Shown piece after piece: positions 57,947 through 64,000 of a stretch of 64,000 nucleotides of DNA. Position 1 is the first letter of the stretch; the number at the start of each line of letters is the position of its first letter. A program made the position numbers and the translations under genes. The stretch comes from Caenorhabditis elegans (lineage: Eukaryota > Nematoda > Chromadorea > Rhabditida > Rhabditidae). The DNA lies in the NCBI RefSeq assembly GCF_000002985.6, contig NC_003279.8, positions 12,400,001 through 12,464,000 of the forward strand. The letters run 5' to 3'. The notes under the pieces are model-generated. The model saw nothing but the letters and a program-made list of their open reading frames with translations, was not told the DNA's origin and ran no database searches.

Positions 57947-58996
57947 ATGCGAACGGTTACAATAATTTTTCCAGTGGTAGGATCTTTTTCAGTTTTCTTT
58001 CAAACAAGAAACATTTAAATATTTCAGGTTTTCCTCTTGTTGCTCTCGGTCAGTGTGTTTACTACTCTACGCAAGGAGCATTGGCTGGCAAGTGGCTGTG
58101 TGAGAGTGTGCAAGTGAGGAGTGTGAGAGCGAACACATGGCTTATGTTTGTGAGCTCCCGACAACTTTTGCAGGTAGTATAGATATTGATTCATTTTCGT
58201 TTGATGTTTGATAATTCCAGATAACTGTTCTTACAACTACAACGGTTACTGCTACACATTCAGCTCGTCAGCCCAAACATTTATTGGTGCACAAAGCACG
58301 TGCGCACAAAGCGGCGGAAGCCTTGCGTCAATACATTCTGCAAATGAAAACCGTTATATTACCACTTTCGCCTCAGAAGATTTCTATTATATTGGAGCAG
58401 TATGGAAAACTGACTACAGTCTCCGTTGGATGGACGGTTCTGCGTGGAATTACAGTAACATCGATTCAATATATTCAAATCGATATGGCTATTGTTTACT
58501 TTTGTCGACGATTACTTCTTTTCAGTCTGGCTTCTGGTACGGTGACGATTGTAGTTATAGGAGAGAATATGTATGCAAGCGAGAAGCTGGTGTGCAATAC
58601 ACAACTGTTCCACCGCCAGCCACTGTCACACCAAACCCTGCAAACCCATCAAATTGCAACGCAGGACTACTAATGTCTACTGGAGTATTCACTTCTCCAA
58701 ACTATCCACAAAATTACTTCAACAACGAAAACTGCACTTATCAACTTTCAACACTTGGATCGTACAGGATTAATTTGAGTTTTACTAGCTTCCACACGGA
58801 AGGTTATTATGATGTTGTTTCGGTGTACGATGGACCTACAACAAACTATCCAAGTTTGGGTCGTTTCTATGGGTACCAAAATCCTATTTACGTGACATCG
58901 AGTGGAAATAATATGCTTGAAACGTTTACATCAAATGAAGCAACCGTTTTCCAAGGATTCACTGCAAGATTTTACTCGGTTGTCTACAGATCGTAA
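57947..58996 (+). pseudogene. 5'-truncated lectin copy (CTLD-CUB)
   Basis: Arm of an inverted duplication with the intact lectin at 59499-60903. The promoter and first codons (MRTVTIIFP) are kept, but most of the first CTLD (exons 1-2) is deleted. The exon-3 equivalent (58028-58174) has a 14 bp net insertion near 58090-58115 that shifts the frame. The last exon, from 58221, is fully open: second CTLD (CSYNYNGYCYTFSSS, SIHSANENRY, CDDCSY-type region, YVCKREAGV), then a linker and a CUB domain (CNAGLLMSTGVFTSPNYPQNYF) ending FYSVVYRS. An alternative start could give a signal-like MRTVTIIFPVVFLLLLSVSV, but it stops within 40 codons. Loss is recent, since the CUB half has no lesion. Confidence 0.78.
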
Positions 58997-59498
58997 AATT
59001 GAAGATGTTTTTCTTTAAGTTTTATTTTACTGATAATTTTGTGGTATTATGAAAAATAACAAAACATATCTTTTTAACTTCAATTGATCAATAAAACTTT
59101 TTTAAATTTACTCACAATTCTTATTTTGGAGTTTTCAGGTTAACTGTAAATCAGACTGTTTCCAGACAAAGAAATTTTTAATTTTTTCAAGGTTTTTCTT
59201 AAAGACACGAAACAGTTTTTATGAATATTAATGAGCTCTGCTTTAGCTGAGTGTGCTCCATTAAGCTCATTGAGCCAAAAATCACAGAGATCATTAAATT
59301 CTTGATTTTTTGGGGTTTCTATTGATTTTCGTCACGTTTATATTCCAAACATAGATATTCCAAAATAATAATATTCCAAAATAAGAATTGTGAGAAAATA
59401 AAAAACATTTTTATTGATCAATTGAAGTTTAAAAATATGCGTTTTTGTTTTTTTCATAAATTCACAAAAAATGCTCAAACTTTAAAAAAAAAGCATCT
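58997..59498. other. Centre of inverted lectin duplication
   Basis: 3' flanks of the two convergent lectin copies. The complementarity continues: TTCAATTGATCAATAAAA near 59080 against TTTTATTGATCAATTGAA near 59410. A segment at ~59130-59170 (CAGGTTAACTGTAAATCAG) recurs at 61250-61285, and 59210-59340 recurs at 62100-62220. Confidence 0.6.
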
Positions 59499-60903
59499 TC
59501 AAGATCTGTGGACAACCGAGTAAAATCTTGCAGTGAATCCTTGGAAAACGACTCCTGCATCTGATGTGAACGTTACAAGCATATTATTTTCACTCGACGA
59601 CACGTAAAAAGAACCAATGTTTCCACTGTAACGACCCAAACTTGGAGAGCTCGTTGTAGGGCCATCGTATACCGAAACAAAGTCATAATTGCTTTCCGTG
59701 CGGAAATTGCTAAATTTTAAAGTAATCCTGTACGATCCCAGTGTTGAAAGTTGATAAGTGCAGTTCTCGTTATTGAAATAATTTTGTGGATAGTTGGGAG
59801 AAGTGAATACTCCTGGAGACATCAGTAGACCGGCGTTGCAATTTGAAGGGTTTGTGGAGCTTGGTCTTACAGTGACTGGCGGCGGCACAGTTGTGCATGG
59901 CACACCAGCTTCTCGCTTGCACACATACTTTCTACTAAGACTACAATCGTCCCCGTACCAGAAACCAGATCCAGAAGTAGTGATCGTAGACATATGCAGA
60001 CAATAGTTATATCGATTAGGATATATTGGATCAATGTTATTGTAATCCCACGCAGAGCCGTCCATCCAACGGAGGCTGTAGTCAGTTTTCCATATTGCTC
60101 CGATATAATAATAATCTTGTGGGGCAAAAGTGGTAATATAACGGTTTTCGTTTGGGGAATGTACTGAGGCAAGGTTTCCACAGGTTTGTGCGCACGTACT
60201 TTGTGCACCAATAAATGTTTGTGGTGACGAGCTGAATGTGTAACAGTAACCGTTGTAGTTGTGAAGGCAATTATCTGGAAAATTTGAAAATTCAAACGAT
60301 ATTCAAACCTCATATTACCTGCAAATGTTGTCGGGAGCTCACAAACAAAAGCCATGCGCTGGCTCTCACACTCCGCGCTGAGCCATTTGCCAGTCAATGC
60401 TCCTTGCGTAGAGTAGTAAACACACTGTCCGAGAGCGACCAGAGGAAAACCTGAGCCATTTCAATATTTTTTTCAAAAGACTGAAAGCCTCTTACCACTG
60501 GAAAAGTTATTGTAACTTCTCGCAGAGCCAGATTCATCATCCCATAAACACTGTGAAGAGTTGCTAGAAAAACAGTATAATCCAAGCCATACGAGTGGTG
60601 TAGAACTTCCAACAATAGTGGCAATGGCTTGATTGTCCTGAAACCTTTGGTTCAGAAATCCTGAATAAGGGAGGATAATTTTAAAAAAAACCAACTCACA
60701 TGATCATTTTTGACAGTGACAAGTGTCGCTCCAAAGCTAGAACAAGAAATCTCAGCAGCTTTGTGGTTAACTGGGGTGTTTAAAAGTTTCAAACACTTGT
60801 TGTTAATCAATGTGAATCCATTTGTGCAGACGGGAGTAGCGGATGAACTTTCAAAACTTTCAAGACAAGTAAAAAGAAAAAGCAGAGCAGCAACCGTTCG
60901 CAT
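59499..60903 (-). CDS. Secreted lectin: CTLD-CTLD-CUB, 417 aa
   Basis: Intact member of the same lectin family as 30058-31452, with the same exon plan: 60903-60700, 60637-60496, 60450-60319 and 60274-59499. The last exon is 776 nt in both. The signal peptide is MRTVAALLFLFTCLESFESS. CTLD 1 (CTNGFTLINNKCLKLLNTPVNH, WLGLYCFSSNSSQCLWDDESG, GQCVYYSTQGAL, FVCELPTTFA) is followed by CTLD 2 (CLHNYNGYCYTFSSS, YVCKREAGV), a PP/T-rich linker, and a CUB domain (CNAGLLMSPGVFTSPNYPQNYF, YDFVSVYDGPTT) ending FYSVVHRS. No Glu-Pro-Asn type sugar-binding motif is obvious in either CTLD, so carbohydrate binding is not assured. The promoter keeps TTTTGATAG and CTTCCCAACATGCGAACGG in common with the truncated copy. 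Confidence 0.9.
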
Positions 60904-61384
60904 GTTGGGAAGACAAGTATGAATGCTATCAAAAATTATTGAATTAATATACTTAGCTCACTATCAGCGGAAGGAGAACAAGGATGTCGCTTGAACTTTA
61001 ATACATATGATAAGACTCACAAGTACAGAAAAACAAAAATAAAACTAAAATGAGTTGAACTAATTATTTTCATTTGTCAAGATACCGGTGTACCGGAAGA
61101 AAAAATAAATAAAATCATAACTAGACAAATAAATAATATGACCAATTAGACCAGATATGTATAGTCCGGGAGGTCAAAAAAATATTGTTTAACTTCAATT
61201 GATCCATAAAACTTCGTTTTTAATTTTTTGACAATTCTTGTTTTGGAATTTTCAGGTTAACTGTAAATCAGACTGTTTCCAGACAATGGAATTAAAAGTA
61301 TGGAGTTTTTCAGGTTTTTTCGTTGAAATGTTAAGATTGTTCACCAACTGTTTGATTGTATTCCTTCGAAAGTTTTTTACTGTT
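60904..61384. other. Spacer with duplicated segment
   Basis: Upstream of the minus-strand lectin. 61195-61290 duplicates the lectin 3' flank at 59085-59180 (TTCAATTGATCCATAAAAC, CAGACTGTTTCCAGACAA). No gene. Confidence 0.45.
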
Positions 61385-61655
61385 AGCCGATCAAGATATA
61401 ATGTTAAATCTTATGAATCTTGTAAGATTATTCAGCAGAACTTAGAGTCTAGTAAAACGGAAAAAAAACCATATGATTGTTTCAATGTGCTTTCTTTTAC
61501 AGCTTTGTGCATATGTTTTCCATATGATTCTGATATTTTGATCAACACGATTTTGTTTTGAAACTGAAACTTTGTTTTTCATTTTAAAGAACTATACAAA
61601 ACAAAAAAATTATATAAAAACCCAACCCTAGAGTCTCCAAAATCCCCAACAAAGC
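61385..61655 (+). promoter_or_regulatory. Conserved promoter of secreted-peptide gene 2
   Basis: Counterpart of 56655-56925. TATATAAA at 61611-61618 is 45 bp before the ATG. Confidence 0.65.
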
Positions 61656-61895
61656 ATGAAGCTTCTCATTCTTTTCTCCCTCTTCGCCATCTTCTTCGGA
61701 GTCATTGCACTGGATTCCCCAATTCCGGAGTTCTACTCCACTGGAAGATCAACCAGGGTCCCATCCCACCGACACCGGATCCCAAGACTCGGAAAACGTG
61801 AAGTTCCAAACTTTCAAGCTGACAACGTTCCTGAGGCTGGAGGACGAGTTCGCAGATATGTAGGACCACCGCTCAAATTGGTTATATTAATTTAA
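61656..61895 (+). CDS. Small secreted peptide precursor with GKR site, 79 aa
   Basis: Single-exon paralog of the peptide at 56926. The signal peptide MKLLILFSLFAIFFGVIA is followed by LDSPIPEFYSTGRS, then a basic segment ending RIPRLGKR, then EVPNFQADNVPEAGG, RVRR and a hydrophobic tail. GKR is the classical amidation-plus-cleavage signal of neuropeptide precursors and would yield a C-terminal PRL-amide; the paralog has lost it (LGESE). RVRR is a second convertase-type site. No database family is recognised, and function as a neuropeptide is inference. Confidence 0.7.
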   Translation: MKLLILFSLFAIFFGVIALDSPIPEFYSTGRSTRVPSHRHRIPRLGKREVPNFQADNVPEAGGRVRRYVGPPLKLVILI

Positions 61896-62175
61896 TGTCT
61901 AAATATTGAATAAAGACGTACATGCAGAAAAGTGCAATAATTCATTTCAGACCTAATTTCGGGTCCTGCCACTCAGACTACAGTACTGCTCGGATATTTG
62001 TTCATTGTTCCCTAACTGTTTGATTTGTACTCCCTAGCCTCTAGTTTTTGACCATTAAATCACCTGAATTATGCAAAATAAACAGTCAAAAACACGAAGC
62101 ATGTCTTATGAATTTTGATGAGCTCACCTGCTGCAGAGCTCCATTGAGCTCATCGAGCCTTAAATCACAGAGATC

Positions 62176-64000
62176 ATGAAATTCTCGATTTTTCTCGGGT
62201 TTCTATTGATTTTTGTCACGTTTTTGCCATTGGTTTTGGTAATACTTGAGATTTTTGAAAGGTGAGAGATAAATAATTTTTGTTGGCAGAAAAAATATGT
62301 TTCTTGGAATTTTTGTTGGCAAAATTTTTTACTTAATTTTTTTTCCAAAATGGCTATAACTTGATATTAATAGTTTTCTCTCAATTTTTCAATTATTTTC
62401 AGTCAAAATCCCGCTTCTATAATTGATTTTTCACACTTGGAATGTCAAAAAATGTTCGACGGCGACCCAGTTTCTCTAGCTCGCGGAGCCCTGTTCAAAT
62501 TCGACGACCGAGAAATTTTAGCTCAGATTCTGAAATTATCAGGCCAAGAAAACGCCCAATGTGCGGAATTTCAGAAGATTTTCGGGTTTTTTCAAGAACC
62601 GACGTCTCAAGAGGAGCTGGAATTTCCGCTGGCTTATGGGATGCTGGTTCATGGCGATTTTGTGCAGGTTTTTGGGTTTTTACCTTGAAATTTGAGGTGA
62701 TACAAAAAAACTGTCAACTAGTTAAATATTTTTTATAAACTTTGCAAAACATCGTTAGTTGGGAGTTTTCTAATAGGATGAGTGGTTGAAAAGTTAAAAA
62801 GGTTTCAAAACATTTTTTGAAATTTTCCAAATTTTCCAAAAAAAAAAGTGTAGAATCCCTCTCTCTGTCTGCGCTCTCCCCTCACCCCACACTATTTTTC
62901 AGCTTTCCCTCCTACTGTCTGCAATTTACCAGCCACAGAACCAATTTTGTCTAGCTGTGGATGGGAATTCTTCTGTGGAATTTATTGGTCTAGTGAGGAT
63001 GCTCAGCCGATGTTACGGGAATATTCAATATTTTGTAAGTTTTTATTACATTTTAAGCACCTAAATCTTTTTTAATGGGGTTATTCAAGTAGTGTCGGAA
63101 AATTAAAAAGTGTAGAAAAATTACGTCACAGCTGTATTCAAGTAAACAAAAACATGTATTTAAATACATTTGTGACGTCACAAATGTATTTTAATACATT
63201 TTGCTACATTACTGGGATACATTTCAATACAGTCTACGCAAGGACAACGCAAGGACAAGGACAACATTCTAATGGAATGGAAACAATTGCCCGACTGCAC
63301 CAATTCTAGTTCAAGCGAACAATGATAATTTTTGTATTCTGTATTCCTTCACGTCTCCCAGCGAGCGTAATAAATTATTATTATTATTATTACTTGAATA
63401 ACCCCATAGCTGCTCCAAAATTTTCAAATCTCTAGCAAATCTTTCAGCCAAGTTTTGATTATTCAAAGTTGGTGGCCTAGATTTATTTTTCTAGGCCACG
63501 AACTGTGAGCTGTTATATCTAAGCTTCCAGGTGCTTTGAGAATCTGAAAATGTGATGGATAGTAGCAAACATAATTTTTTTTGAAATTTAGAAATTCTAG
63601 GCCACGAAGAGAAAAACTAGGCCAGCAAATACAAATTTAGTCTGGTGGCCTAGCTTTTTTCGAAAACTTCTTTTCTTCCAGATAACCGATGAAATTCGCT
63701 GGTGTGGATATGAAATTCTCACTTCTGTATTTCAATGTGTAGATTATTTGGCAAAATTGCCGAGTGACTGGAAATATTTTCAGGTGTGTTTTTTTTACAG
63801 ATATATTTTAGCCCCCTTAATTTTTGCCACTTACAGTACCTGTCCGGAGTGGATGCGCCTTTAAAGTCGAATTTGGAAATGATACGAATTTTGAAAGCTC
63901 TGAATGGAAGTTTTAATGCCGAAATATTGCCGTTCGAGTTTTATCGCTTGAATCGGAAAAGGGTGAGTTCCAATATTGTTTCTCGTGGCCTAACATTTCA
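62176..64000 (+). CDS. Core-2/I branching beta-1,6-GlcNAc transferase (GT14), 5' part
   Basis: N-terminal part of a Branch-domain (GT14) Golgi enzyme, the family that adds beta-1,6-GlcNAc to core-1 O-glycans or peptidyl O-xylose. Exons visible are 62176-62261, 62403-62667, 62903-63034, 63682-63783 and 63837-63962, with the next donor at 63963; the gene continues past the window. The signal anchor IFLGFLLIFVTFLPLVLVIL is followed by FPLAYGMLVHGDFVQ, LLLSAI YQPQNQFCLAVD, YGNIQYF, IRWCGYEILTS, DWKYFQYLSGVDAPLKSN and EMIRILKALNGS, the order typical of GT14. All phases close. Intron 3 contains a MITE. The C-terminal half and catalytic residues are not visible. Confidence 0.9.
63075..63407. mobile_element. 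MITE in GT14 intron 3
   Basis: Inverted ends TGGGGTTATTCAAGTA (63076-63091) and TACTTGAATAACCCCA (63391-63406) with TA dinucleotides beside them. Inside are palindromic ACATTTGTGACGTCACAAATGT and an (ATT)n run near 63372-63391. Confidence 0.85.

Noticed and set aside
1-64000. tRNA, rRNA, CRISPR arrays, bacterial operons or phage genes
   Set aside because: No cloverleaf with good stems, no rRNA motifs, no regularly spaced repeats; all genes are intron-containing nematode types apart from the mariner transposase and the two small peptide genes.

Overview
This window is nematode nuclear DNA, almost certainly Caenorhabditis and most likely C. elegans or a very close relative. The evidence is short AT-rich introns ending in TTTTCAG or TTTCCAG, interstitial copies of the nematode telomere unit TTAGGC, many foldback/MITE repeats in introns and spacers, a mariner transposon, and nematode-expanded families: GT92, DUF288, DUF273, supplementary nuclear receptors, CTLD-CUB lectins, O-acyltransferases and GH25-like lysozymes. 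Gene density, local paralogs and decayed copies suggest a chromosome arm. Exon coordinates were built by hand from GT/GC..AG sites, phase bookkeeping and comparison of paralogs inside the window.

Layout. 1-15.8 kb: two GT92 genes in inverted orientation (0-1.2 kb minus, cut by the left edge; 13.8-15.7 kb plus). They flank a structurally intact mariner (1.5-2.7 kb), an FkbM-type methyltransferase gene (minus), a core-1 beta-1,3-galactosyltransferase-like gene (minus) and a 14-exon DUF288/STELLO-like gene (plus). 16-21 kb: an NHR gene, a 1.3 kb foldback element enclosing a tRNA-like segment, and a TTAGGC tract. 21.2-24.4 kb: an acyltransferase-3/SGNH gene. 24.4-26.5 kb: a partial beta'-COP copy broken by a hAT-like MITE. 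27.4-31.5 kb: a lectin pseudogene and an intact CTLD-CTLD-CUB lectin, followed by a ~0.9 kb perfect-looking inverted repeat. 33-37 kb: GT31 then GT43 genes. 38.7-43.7 kb: an NHR relic and two NHR genes. 44.6-54.8 kb: GT49, GT31 (minus, 5' frameshift), DUF273 and a second GT43 gene, with relics of a further GT31. 54.9-61.9 kb: a frameshifted GH25 lysozyme-like gene, two small secreted-peptide genes with near-identical promoters, and a convergent pair of lectin copies, one 5' truncated. 62.2 kb to the right edge: a GT14 core-2/I branching enzyme gene, cut by the edge.

How the genes may work together. At least ten genes encode likely Golgi type II glycosyltransferases or glycan modifiers (GT92 x2, C1GALT-like GT31, DUF288, GT31 x2, GT43 x2, GT49, DUF273, GT14, FkbM methyltransferase, O-acyltransferase). 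Together they could build and decorate core-1-type O-glycans or other surface glycans; this is inference from family membership. The secreted lectins and the lysozyme-like gene fit a gut or immune setting. Most of the cluster grew by local duplication, with relics at several stages of decay. No tRNA, rRNA, CRISPR or other prokaryotic features were found.
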